Assembly: GCA_025349905.2 (NCBI GenBank)
Contig: MU625103.1
Location: 1 to 11,729, forward strand
Source of the DNA: Blastocladiella britannica
Lineage: Eukaryota; Blastocladiomycota; Blastocladiomycetes; Blastocladiales; Blastocladiaceae
DNA: 11,729 nt
Direction: 5' to 3'
Shown: in pieces, positions 1 to 8,363 of the stretch
Layout: the number at the start of each line of letters is the position of its first letter
Position numbering within the stretch: position 1 is the first letter of the stretch
Translations under genes and position numbers: made by a program
The notes under the pieces: generated by a model
Seen by the model: the letters and a program-made list of their open reading frames with translations, nothing else
What the model was told of the DNA's origin: nothing
Database searches by the model: none

Positions 1-1
1 C

Positions 2-376
2 ACCCACCGCCACGCCTGGTTGATGTCGTCCCGTGGCCCTAGTCGCGCACTCTTTTACTTTTCGCGCCTCGTGCGGGCAAAAGTGCGTCACTTCGCTTGT
101 GTGCGCTGGCTCCGACCATTGCAACCTGGCCGCGACCGTGATAGCAGGTGCCTGGGCATGACGTCGTGGGTCCCGCTCGAGTCTGGAGTGGCTCCCGTTG
201 GTATCCTCGCGCTGGGCGACGTCGCTGGTCGTGGGATTGCTGCAACCACATCGGACGACGACGGCGCCATTCTGTGGGTCCAAACTGCACCGATTTTGAA
301 GATGCAGCAGTTTCCAACTCAAGTTGGTGAAAATTTGGAGGTAGACTTGGCTGGTGAAGATGGAGCTACCGATTGA
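2..376 (+). CDS. 3' end of an unidentified protein, partial at the left edge
   Basis: The reading frame is open from the window edge to a TGA at 374-376. The convincing part is the last 75 or so codons. It has alternating hydrophobic and glycine/aspartate-rich stretches (GILALGDVAGRG, then DDDGAILWV) that resemble one blade of a beta-propeller, either an FG-GAP-like or a WD40-like repeat. It ends in an acidic tail, VDLAGEDGATD. The first 45 codons are arginine-rich and less protein-like, so an intron may end near 138-146, where TAG and CAG acceptors occur just before the better region. The gene converges on the minus-strand gene ending at 409, with a gap of 32 nt. The family is not recognised and the propeller idea is only an inference from pattern. 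A chance open frame is possible for the first part. Confidence 0.35.
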   Translation, partial: THRHAWLMSSRGPSRALFYFSRLVRAKVRHFACVRWLRPLQPGRDRDSRCLGMTSWVPLESGVAPVGILALGDVAGRGIAATTSDDDGAILWVQTAPILKMQQFPTQVGENLEVDLAGEDGATD

Positions 377-408
377 ATAGATATGTATTGAACGTGTAAA
401 AACAACAC

Positions 409-1171
409 TCAGTCCAGTCCCGCAGTTTCCGAGGAAGACGCGATCGTCGCAGGCAAAACCGAATCATCTTCGTATGGACGAATGAAAGCGCGAGCTTCCG
501 CCGACAAGACCAGTTTCGCAGCGTCGCCCCCGAGACGCGCCTTTCTATCGGGCGGCGGTAGTTGCTGATGCGCATCGCCAGCCTGCGCAATAGCTCGTCC
601 CTGTTCACAATTACATGACCAAGCCTTTGCATGCGGGCAACCAAATACTCGGACAAAATCCCCTTGTTCAAGTTGACGCCAGCGATGGACTCGACCCCAT
701 GATAGAGCAGCCACTCACTCTTTGTATGCAATCTTGAAAGCATACTGGAGGAAAAACTGTAAGTCCCTGCCTCAATGAATCACTCCAAATGACAATGATA
801 TGAAGACTATACACCACTTCTTCGGCGCCAAGTGTAAGCCGCTTGAGCACACGACCAGGAACTCGGCGGTCCCTGCGGGGAGTGAGGACTGGCGTGGTGG
901 GGGAAGCTGCCGCCGACGCACCCCGACAGACCAGGAGCTTATTCTGCATGTCGTAGTGTGCCTGGCGCGCGCGACCGGGGGCCTCCCGCATTGTGTCGAG
1001 ATCGCCAGCCAGCGCCGCGTTGCCTTGCAGAACCAACTTGTTGGCAAAAGCGACAAAAAGAGAGTCAATGTGTGCTAACCCAGAGGAAACTGTGGTGGAC
1101 TCCGTTACAGGGAGACCCACGGGTGCGTGTGTGGGATCGTTGTGTCCGCCATCGGCGGTCGTAGTCGACAT
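409..1171 (-). CDS. Unidentified small protein, multi-exon, C-terminal structure uncertain
   Basis: The ATG at 1171 opens a frame beginning MSTTTADGG. It contains a likely helical segment (HIDSLFVAFANKLVLQGN, then a stretch ending HYDMQNKLL), then a Ser/Pro/Arg-rich linker to residue 118. Model 1: exon 1171-818; intron 817-745 (73 nt, with a CTTAC branch-like site and a TTTTTCCTCCAG acceptor); exon 744-719 (YAFKIAYKE); intron 718-545 with a GTGAGT donor; exon 544-409. This gives 171 aa ending SSSETAGLD. Model 2 keeps 1171-719 as one exon and uses a single intron 718-601, giving 214 aa with the same end. In both, the last exon is rich in Asp/Glu/Ala and coding-like. A competing frame (about 743-366) is also open and partly protein-like. 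No family is recognised. The gene diverges from GPN1 across a 399-nt spacer. Confidence 0.5.
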
Positions 1172-1301
1172 TTTGTGTAGAATTGGTCCTGCACAAACGA
1201 GACCAAATAAAGAAAAGAAGCGATCGAGGCCCTATGTATGGTGGCGTTTCAGGCTCTTGCGAGAAAACCAGCCAAGTCCGCGATTTTTCGAAATTTTTTT
1301 T

Positions 1302-1328
1302 TTCAGTCCCGTGACTGAACTTTTTTTT
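1302..1328. repeat. Short inverted repeat flanked by T-runs
   Basis: TTCAGTC (1302-1308) and GACTGAA (1313-1319) form perfect 7-bp arms around a 4-nt loop. A T-run lies directly before the left arm and a T8 run at 1321-1328 lies after the right arm. Read on +, the shape is a hairpin followed by Ts, as at a transcript end. In a eukaryote a T-run of this kind could also stop RNA polymerase III. No RNA gene was recognised upstream. Confidence 0.4.
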
Positions 1329-1469
1329 GTGCAATTTTCTCGGACTCTGCCAAAAATTCGCTTTTCTCTCTGCGGGCCCCCTGTCCGCACACGAACACCC
1401 CACGTCGCCTTGCCACGAGGTCGGATGGGTCGGAATGGGAACGGGGCTGCTAATCCAGTTCAGTTCAGT

Positions 1470-1475
1470 CACGTG
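1470..1475. promoter_or_regulatory. CACGTG E-box upstream of GPN1
   Basis: A palindromic CACGTG lies about 95 nt before the GPN1 start codon, directly after the CAGTT/CAGTC mini-repeat. In fungi, bHLH factors (Cbf1, Pho4 and relatives) bind this hexamer. A single hexamer can occur by chance, so function is inference. Confidence 0.25.
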
Positions 1476-1570
1476 TCACCAGGCCCTTCAGTATGCACCA
1501 TTTCAGCGTCTGTTCGCCATATGTCTCTTTCGGGGGAGTTGTCGTGCATCAACTCTCCACGAAAGCAAAA

Positions 1571-2695
1571 ATGGACACCAAGGCAACGGAACCAACAGCA
1601 ACTGGAAAGAAACCCACCGTGGTTCTCTTGATTGGTATGGCCGGCTCCGGCAAGACCACTGTCATGCAACGCCTGCACTCGCACTTGCACGCTGCCCAGG
1701 CCCGACCCTACATTGTCAACCTGGACCCGGCCGTGACCCACTTGCCGTACACGCCCAACATTGACATTCGCGATGCCGTCGACTACAAGATGGTCATGGA
1801 CCAGTACCGCCTGGGCCCGAACGGCGCCATCTTGACCTCGCTCAACCTGTTTACCACCAAGTTTGACCAGGTGCTAGACCTGCTGGACAAGCGCAGCCAC
1901 GACACCGAGTATGCCTATCCATTTTATGACGCGTCCATCATTCAAGTACTGAAAGCAATAGAGATATAGCTACATCCTCATCGACACCCCCGGCCAAATC
2001 GAGGCCTTCACCTGGTCCGCGTCGGGCACCATCATCACCGAGACCCTGGCCGCCAGCTACCCGACCGTGGTGCTGTTTGTCGTCGACACCCCACGCACCG
2101 CCAACCCGGCCACCTTCATGTCCAACATGCTGTACGCGTGCTCCATCCTGTATCGCACCCGACTGCCGTTCATTGTGCTGTTCAACAAAGCCGACGTGAC
2201 GGATCCCGGGTTTGCCGTCGACTGGATGCGCGACTTTGAGGCCTTCCAGGGTACACATTCTTTTTATTTTTATTTTTTGCGGGGGATGCGATTGGTCAGT
2301 CAACTGACAGACGAAACAAAACAGCCGCCCTCGCAGAGGCCACTCCCGAGGGCCAAGACCAACCCTACATGCACTCGTTCGTGCAATCCATGTCGCTGGT
2401 TCTGGAAGAGTTTTACTCGATCCTGTCCCCCGTGCCCTTCTCGGCCGTGACGGGCGCTGGGTGCGCGGAACTGATGGCGGCGTTTGCCAAGGCCCGGGAC
2501 GAGTACCAAGCCGACTATGTCCCCGAACTGGCGCGGTTGCGGGAGGCACGGGTGCAGCGTGATGCCAAGGCCAAAGAGGAGCAGGTGCGCCAGCTCATGA
2601 AGGACATTGCTCTGGAGGAGAAATCGTCGTCTTCACCATCCAGTGCCGGTGCTGCATCAGCTGCTGCATCGGCTTCAAAACCGAAAAGAAAGTGA
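1571..2695 (+). CDS. GPN1: GPN-loop GTPase 1 (Npa3/XAB1 family)
   Basis: GPN1 is a cytoplasmic-nuclear GTPase needed for assembly and nuclear import of RNA polymerase II, working with GPN2/GPN3. Three exons are seen: 1571-1908, 1970-2250 and 2325-2695. The introns are 61 nt (GTATGC...ATATAG) and 74 nt (GTACAC...AACAG). The spliced product is 329 aa. Motifs in order: P-loop GMAGSGKT (22-29), the NLDPAV segment (50-55), the diagnostic Gly-Pro-Asn insertion LGPNGAI (GPN at 82-84), switch-II DTPGQIE (118-124), [12 protein letters not shown] (162-173), the base-recognition motif NKAD (185-188), and a G5-like SAVTGAG in the third exon. ATG 1571 was chosen because it has an AAAAATGG context and lies just before the conserved core. 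An in-frame ATG at 1493 would add 26 unconserved residues. The tail is short: after a charged helix it ends in Ser/Ala repeats and KPKRK, without the long acidic tail of human GPN1 (374 aa) or yeast Npa3. The identity is secure. Confidence 0.95.
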
Positions 2696-2783
2696 GTCAT
2701 CATCCCTTAAAACGTAGTAACATTCTCTATCTCACTCGTCGTAAATTCTCTCTCTTAACAACAAAAAAAAATATTGAACTATA

Positions 2784-3255
2784 ATGATGGCAACCGTTAC
2801 TGGAGCCGACATTCCCTCCACTCTGCGCGTCAACGGCGCTATGCTGTCGCAGTTTGTCGGCAAGTCCGTGGTCCTGCCCGGCCGGCTGATTTCGGTCCGT
2901 TGCGACCAAGTACCATTGCTTTCATTTGTTCCTAAACTGAATACCATGTTATAAAAATATAGAATGATGGACAGCGTATTACAGTCGAGGCCGCCGATAA
3001 CAACAACGTCAATGTCATTCTTAACCAGCAACTGCCGGTCGACGCGCGGTTCTTGGAGATCACGGGCGTGGTGGAGCCGGACATGTCGGTGCAAATGACC
3101 TCGGTCTCGACATGGCCAGACACTGTTGGTTCGTTCCACTTTTTGTTGTACTCCCTTGATGCATAAGATACTTACCAAGAAAGAAAAAAGACATGGAACT
3201 TCTCAACGACACGATCCGATTCCAGTTCGAGTACTCGCATCTTTTCCAATCGTAA
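2784..3255 (+). CDS. RPA3: Replication protein A 14-kDa subunit (RPA3/Rfa3)
   Basis: This is the smallest subunit of the heterotrimeric ssDNA-binding complex RPA, used in nuclear DNA replication, repair and recombination. Exons are 2784-2909, 2963-3128 and 3191-3255. The introns are 53 nt (GTACCA...TATAG, with a CTAAACTGA branch-like stretch) and about 62 nt (GTTCGT...AAAAAG). The product is 118 aa, the usual family size. The pattern is that of the RPA3 OB fold: LRVNGAMLSQFVGKSVVLPG (compare RINAGMLAQFIDKPVCFVG in human), then RITVEAAD, then FLEITGVVEPDMSVQM, and the C-terminal trimerisation helix DMELLNDTIRFQFEYSHLF. ATG 2787 directly follows ATG 2784 and has the better context, so either may start. 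The last intron is ambiguous: donor 3125 with acceptor 3183 gives nearly the same protein. It lies 88 nt after GPN1 in the same direction and ends 23 nt from the convergent trehalose gene. Confidence 0.9.
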
Positions 3256-3278
3256 TGTAATATAATAACAAAAATGAA

Positions 3279-6167
3279 TCAACCGCCACGCCCGCCCGAC
3301 CGCACAATATCCGCCAACAGCCGCTGCACGTCCTGCACGTTCTCCACAAACGCCTTGGCCTCGGTCTGTTTTTTGCCCACGGTCAGGGACATGGCCTCGG
3401 CCCGGTCGCCCAGCATGGAAAACACCACCTCGTCGGTCTTGCCGTCGCCAATGCACAGGATAAACTGCGGCGGCGCCTCGCACGCGGTGGTGATGTCGCG
3501 CAGGATCGCCCGGGCCACCGCCGCCTTGTCCACGGCACTTGGCCGCAGCTCCACCGTCTTGTTACCCAGGATCACCGACACGGGCAAGTGCGCCAGGATC
3601 TTTTCCAGATTCACTTGCATCTCGGTCGCTTGCCAGGCACCGAAATCCGGGTCGGCGTTGCGGAAGTTCCACGTCATGACCACTTCCTTTTCCTCGACAA
3701 ACGAACCTGTCAATTTTTTTTTTTTTTTTTGGTCAATATTGGGCTTTTTGTAAAAGAGAAGGGACAACGTGCCAGGCGTCCGTTCCGTGTAATGCGTAAA
3801 CATCGGCCGAATGGTATCGCGCCACGACTTGTCCACGTGCCGCGCGAGCCGCACCCACCCAGCGTCGGTCGGTTCGCCCAGAGCCTGCGTGGCCGACGTG
3901 GTGGCGTTCGATGCGACCGACGCATTCGACTCGGGCACCGCGCACGAAATGGGCGCGGGCGCGATCGCAGGACTTCCACCCGTGTGGCTGGGCCCGGTGG
4001 AATTGGCGCGCTGCCAGGCAGCGGACATGGCTGCAATCTTTTGCGCGAGCGCGGGCGGGTGCCGGTAAAACACACCGTGCTCGGCCGACATGCCAATGTC
4101 CAGCCCGCTGAACCACATGCCCAAGTGCTGGCGCGCGCGGCCCGACAGAACGTACACGTATGTGTTTTCCATGGCAGCCAGATCGCGTAAAGTGGCCGTC
4201 ACGGCCGAGGTGGGGCGCGCAAACTCGGGCATCTTGTGGGACGTGGGCATGATCGAGTCGTCGTCTTTTCATTTTTTTTTCATTGTGGTGAGCGGTACAG
4301 TACGACTGGACTACCATCAAGAAAAAGTAAAGACATACAATCGGTCAACACCACAACCGGGCCACGGGGAAGCGGGCCCGAGTTGGTCGCCGCCGCCAGG
4401 AACGGCTTGACCACGAGATCATTGGCGAGCGGGGTTCCCGGCACCAGCTTGGGAAGCAGCTGCATGCGCGAAAAGTCGTCGGAGACGCGGCGCAGCTCGC
4501 TCACAAACGAGAGACCCCAGTACGCGGCCGTGTACTTGGTCACGTACCGGAACAGCTTGGCGTGGTTAGAGGCGCGCGTCTCGGCGTCCATGGTGACCGC
4601 CTGGTGGAACGCGTCCGCGAGCTCTTCGGTGTTCCACGGGTTGACCAGCAGCGCGCCGTTGAGCGACTGTGCGGCCCCAGCAAACTCGGACATGAGCAGG
4701 ACGCCGTGGCCCTCGGTCTGCGCTGCAATGTACTCGAACGACACCAGGTTCATGCCATCGCGCGTAGACGACACCACGCACGCGTCGGCGATCCCGTACA
4801 GCGACACCAGCTCGTCGAACGGAATCGACTTGTACAGGAACACAATGGGCATGAAATCGGCCGACCCGTACTGCCCGTTGATGCGCGAGACGAGCTCGTT
4901 AACGGTGGCCCGAAGCTGCTGGTACTCTTCCACGTCATCTCGCGACGGAACCGCCACCTGCAAGAGCACCACTTTGCCCACCCACTCGGGGTGCTGTGAC
5001 AGGAATACTTCAAAGGCGTGGAGTTTGTGCTATTTTGTTTGTTTGTGTGTTAGCTCCGCTGCAGCGACAGACAATAAAGGACACGAACCGGAATCCCCTT
5101 GATGTAGTCCAGACGATCAATGCCAACGAGGATCTTGGCGCCTTCGTATTTCTTGCGCAACTGGCCCATGCGCTCCCGAACCGCGGGCCGCTGCAGTCCT
5201 TGGACAAACTGCTCGGGATCGATCCCGATCGGGAACGTACCGACATGCACAAAGCGGCCTTCATAATCGACTCCGTTTGGCATGGTGTGCAGGCCCAGGA
5301 TTCTCGTACACGACGACAAAAAGTGGCGGGCATAGTCGAACGTGTGGAATCTATATTATTTATGTGATCAATATCTCTCGGGAATACTTAGACTTAAAAA
5401 AACATCGCACCCAATAAGGTCGCACTGCAACAGGCCGAGGAGGATTTCGCGGCGGACGGGCAGAATGCGGAAAATTTCGGACGACGGGAACGGGGTGTGC
5501 AAAAAGAAGCCGATCTTGACATTGTGGAGCCCGCGGGCCTGGCACCTCGCGCGCACAATCTCGGGGAGCAGCATCAAGTGGTAATCTGGGGCGTTCGCTC
5601 ACATTTGAATCCAGTCGATTCAAGCGCAAAAAAAAAAAGCGTACCCTGCACCCAGATCAGATCCGCGTCCTTGACGTGGGTCATGATCGCATCGGCAAAG
5701 GCGTGGTTGGCCTTGATGTACGCATCCCACGCGTCCTCGTCAAACGCAATGTCGCCGGGCGTGTAGTGGAAGAGCGGCCACAGGATCGAGTTGCTGAACC
5801 CATTGTAGTGCTTGTCGGCCACATCCTCAGGCAAAAACACGGGCACCGCCGAGTGGTCGCGCAGACACATTGCGTCAATGTCGGCGCGGTCGTCCGCCGC
5901 GAAATCGGCGCCGGGCCACCCAATCCACGTGAACGACATTTCGCGCTTGAGGCCCGACAGCGCCGACACGAGCCCGCCCGACGACATCTTGGCGGCCCAC
6001 GCGCCCGACTCGGGATCGCGGGCAATGGTCACTGGGAGCCGGTTCGAGACTACAATCAGGCGCAGCGACGAGAGAGTGTCGGGGGTCATTGCTGCCGGGG
6101 TCCCGTCATGCATGTGGTTGGTCTGTGCGTGGTCCGTGAGGACCATGGTTGGGTACGACGGAGCCAT
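3279..6167 (-). CDS. Bifunctional trehalose-6-phosphate synthase/phosphatase fusion
   Basis: Predicted cytosolic enzyme: UDP-glucose plus glucose-6-phosphate gives trehalose-6-phosphate (GT20 half), then trehalose plus phosphate (HAD half). Exons: 6167-5645, 5585-5411, 5350-5089, 5029-4339, 4264-3773 and 3706-3279; 856 aa. Introns are 59, 60, 59, 74 and 66 nt. The GT20 half (about 35-500) closely follows yeast Tps1: NRLPVTI (R43), GWPG (W84), YNGFSNSILWP (Y121, W130), QDYH (D175), FLHTPFPSSE (H204), DRLDYIKG (R312, K317) and STRDGMNLV (D411). These correspond to the OtsA donor- and acceptor-site residues, so the synthase should be active. The TPP half (about 545-856) has motif I DYDDSI (550-555; usually DYDGTL), motif II SGR (591-593), SAEHG, a low-complexity Ser/Ala/Pro insert (about 635-685), RTPGSFVEEKE and GDGKTDE (801-807). 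Codon 551 of motif I is split by intron 4. In budding yeast Tps1 has no phosphatase half and Tps2 has an inactive synthase half, so this layout differs from both. Confidence 0.93.
3707..3772 (-). other. Probable GC-AG intron in the phosphatase half
   Basis: Removing 3772-3707 (66 nt, donor G|GCACGT, acceptor TTGACAG) joins RTPG exactly to SFVEEKE, matching the family pattern RTPGSFIERKK. No GT donor nearby has the right phase. The segment contains a 16-17 nt A-run on the coding strand (3714-3730 is T on +). Its length is a multiple of three and it has no stop, so retention would add 22 lysine-rich residues without breaking the frame. Confidence 0.7.
3714..3730. repeat. 17-nt T homopolymer (A-run on the gene strand)
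   Basis: Seventeen consecutive Ts on + lie inside intron 5 of the trehalose gene, just upstream of its acceptor. Runs this long are prone to length error in sequencing and to slippage. A one-base error here would not alter the exons if the intron is real. Confidence 0.9.
5628..5638. repeat. 11-nt A homopolymer in intron 1 of the trehalose gene
   Basis: An A11 run on + lies directly inside the 5' end of intron 1 of the minus-strand trehalose gene, after its GTACGC donor. It belongs to a pattern of A/T homopolymers inside introns across this window. Confidence 0.85.
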
Positions 6168-6233
6168 TATACTTTTTGGGTTTGCCTTATCGCAAGATTG
6201 GCGAATAAAATGAAGCGAATGGTCTCTGATTAT

Positions 6234-6257
6234 TTTATTCAGGCACTGCTATTTATT
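6234..6257 (-). terminator. Two AATAAA signals after the membrane-protein gene
   Basis: On the minus strand AATAAA occurs at 6257-6252 and again at 6239-6234, about 18 and 36 nt after the stop codon of the gene ending at 6275. They fit poly(A) signals for that gene. They lie inside the 107-nt gap that must also hold the start of the trehalose transcript. Confidence 0.5.
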
Positions 6258-6274
6258 CATTCGGGTGCCGCTGC

Positions 6275-8363
6275 TCACAAGCTTGGGATCGGGGCGAGCA
6301 CATGCACGACCAATGGGGCCGGCCGTTCGACCCCTTCTCCAGCTTCTTCTTGTTCTTCGGCCTCTGCTTCTTCAGTTACTGGCTCCAGGATTCCAGGCAA
6401 GAGCGTCGCGGGCGCCAGAGGCAAGTCCGGGGCCGCCTCGTCCTCTGCCGCCGCCGCCACAGCAAGATCCAACTGCGAGTGCTCTGCCCGCGGCAAAGTC
6501 GAATAGTCGGGCAGTACCACCGACGCGCGCTGGATCGAACTGGCATTGGACGCCCGGCGAGATCCGCGACGCCCACGAGCAAGCGGCGCCGTCAATGCAC
6601 GCTGTGGCATGTGCGGCACGTCGTGGGAGAGTGGTGCCGAAGGCGGAGAGATACCAACGAATGAAGCCGAGGACGGAGTCCGATGCAGATGACCGCCAAC
6701 ATCGGATCGCGACAGGGACTGGTACATGGGCAGCTGGTCGCTCGACACTTGCTCGCCCCCATGGATGGCCGCGGACCTTTGCCGCCTGAGCGCCCTGCCG
6801 TGTGGCCCGCGAATCGGTTCCAGCATGTTGCCCGACACGGGCTTGAGCGACAGCTCGCGCGTGCACGTGGTCACGTCGCCGCGCAGGTACCGGATCATGC
6901 GAATGTAGACCTGGAAAATCGGGCCCGCGCACACCACCATCAGCCACAGGGCAATAGCGAGCCCGCTGGACAGGTATATCACCAGCGATGCCGAGGGGCC
7001 GTTGAGGAGCTGGGCACTGGACGGGTCGATCGGCGCGCCGTTGGGGTCCAGCGGCTGCGACCCGGCCGGGAATAGTTTACCCGCGGTAGTAACAGTGGGA
7101 GGAAACGGGTCGGGCGCGTTGCCGAGGTACGCGGCCGCTGGACCGGGACGGATCCGAGTACTGCTGCACGTTCGGCCTCGGCAGTACCCGTCGCGGCACT
7201 GCACCGATACGCTGCACTGTTCGCCATTGAGTACGGTCGGAGCAGTCAGCCGCGTGGCCGGGTCGCAGAACGTGAGCGAGTACATGTTTTCGGCCGTCAA
7301 GTGGCCCGATGGCACCTTTGGATCGTCCAGCCACGGGGCGGTGTCCAGTCCATGCGGTTGCCGCCGGAGGAGAACCGAGGGAGCGTACTCGTTGGCGTTG
7401 AGCGAGATGAGATTTTCAGCCGATGCATTGCCGCTGCGCCATGGAGGCTGCGAAAGAAGGGCTTTTGGGTATGCAGGCGTGTTCGCACTGGCGCCGGGGA
7501 CTCCTCGTGTCTGTGGAGCAGCGACAGTCCATCCCTTTGTGAGAGAGCCGTCCCACTGGCTTCCATCGGTCATGGTGGATGGCGGCACGCAGGGGAGACC
7601 CACTGGGATCGTCGGGACGCACACACCCAGCCCAAATTCAGGGACAACGGTACCTGATCCGAGTATGCGTGCGGGTGGCGACACCGGAACCAGTTTGGAG
7701 ACGTTGGCTGCTGGGATTCCCATGTTGAGGTTGGTGGTGGCGAGCAAGTATTCGAGCCACGGGCGAATATCGGCGTCTGCATCGCTGCTTCCGGTCGTCT
7801 CTGCCTGGCTCGGAGGGATCGCAAAAATGGACGTCTTGGAGGCTGCAAACAGCGACGAGGCCAGCGGCATGCATAGCGTCCCCGCCGTGGCCGCAAACTG
7901 GTCCGGGTGAGACTGGATCATGCAAGTCTCAAGTTGGGCATCTGTGTTATTTGATGAGTTCCTTAATATGAACTCTCGAAATGGAGTGGAACGCACTGGC
8001 AGCCGCTCGAGCAACAAAATCCGAGGCATGGGTGACGGCGGCTGCAGCGGATCGGCAAGGACCAGAGGCGACTGCCGTTGCAAGAGCATTCCACGATTGG
8101 CGACCTGGCGACCGGCACGGCATGGCGAGTTGTGTGCCCGAATCAAGTTTGCGCGTCACGCACACCGATGAAATGGGCAATCCTGGCGCGCTCATGGCAA
8201 GAAAGGGGAACACGGCCTTCAAACTCTGGGTGTCGGCGAGCGGTGGCGGAATCGATGCGCCGTTGGCGACATAGGACGCTGGTGCGAGCCGCACGTCGTT
8301 GAAACCGGCGTCGCGGCCGTCAGCCGAGAGTGGCGGAGCGTTAAATGGTGAGTTCGATGTCAT
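6275..8363 (-). CDS. Unidentified membrane protein with Cys-rich ectodomain and long tail
   Basis: Two exons are proposed: 8363-7997 and 7941-6275, separated by a 55-nt intron (GTGCGT...AACACAG). They encode 677 aa. Without the intron the first frame stops (TAA) just before the acceptor, while the second frame is open for over 1.8 kb, which supports the splice. Residues about 1-440 are Pro/Ser/Ala-rich with scattered cysteines and one tight cluster, EQCSVSVQCRDGYCRGRTCS (about 363-382), which looks like a small disulfide module. One strong transmembrane helix follows at about 441-468 (SLVIYLSSGLAIALWLMVV). A 200-residue tail follows it, basic and Ser-rich (RRGSRRASNASS), then acidic (EAEAEEQEEAGEG). 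No clear signal peptide is seen at the N-terminus; the only mildly hydrophobic stretch is KAVFPFLAMSAPGLPISSV (about 49-67), so a missing 5' exon is possible. The family is not recognised. Orientation with the Cys-rich part outside is inferred. Confidence 0.75.

Larger units (their letters stand above)
1172..1570. promoter_or_regulatory. Divergent spacer between the unknown minus-strand gene and GPN1
   Basis: This 399-nt stretch holds no convincing gene, so it probably carries both promoters. Visible elements are T-runs at about 1293-1303 and 1321-1328, a 7-bp inverted repeat between them (1302-1319), three near-identical CAGTT/CAGTC units at 1456-1470, and a palindromic CACGTG E-box at 1470-1475, about 95 nt before the GPN1 ATG. 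Several short frames are open here on both strands, but none has recognisable protein character. Promoter function is inferred from position only. Confidence 0.5.

Noticed and set aside
1493..1570. Upstream in-frame ATG for GPN1 at 1493
   Set aside because: The extra 26 residues match nothing in the family, and ATG 1571 has a better context directly before the conserved core.
993..1631. 212-codon + strand open frame across the spacer into GPN1 exon 1
   Set aside because: It runs through T-runs and antisense to the unknown gene, ends in a different frame inside GPN1 and has no protein-like pattern.
3733..4320. 195-codon minus-strand open frame within the trehalose gene
   Set aside because: It is out of frame with the strongly matched phosphatase domain, so it is a shadow of that exon.
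4236..5102. 288-codon + strand open frame opposite the synthase half
   Set aside because: It is antisense to exons with unmistakable Tps1 motifs and has no recognisable features of its own.
7002..7910. 302-codon + strand open frame opposite the membrane-protein gene
   Set aside because: It is antisense to a longer frame with a clear membrane helix and cysteine module. GC-rich codons often leave the opposite strand open.
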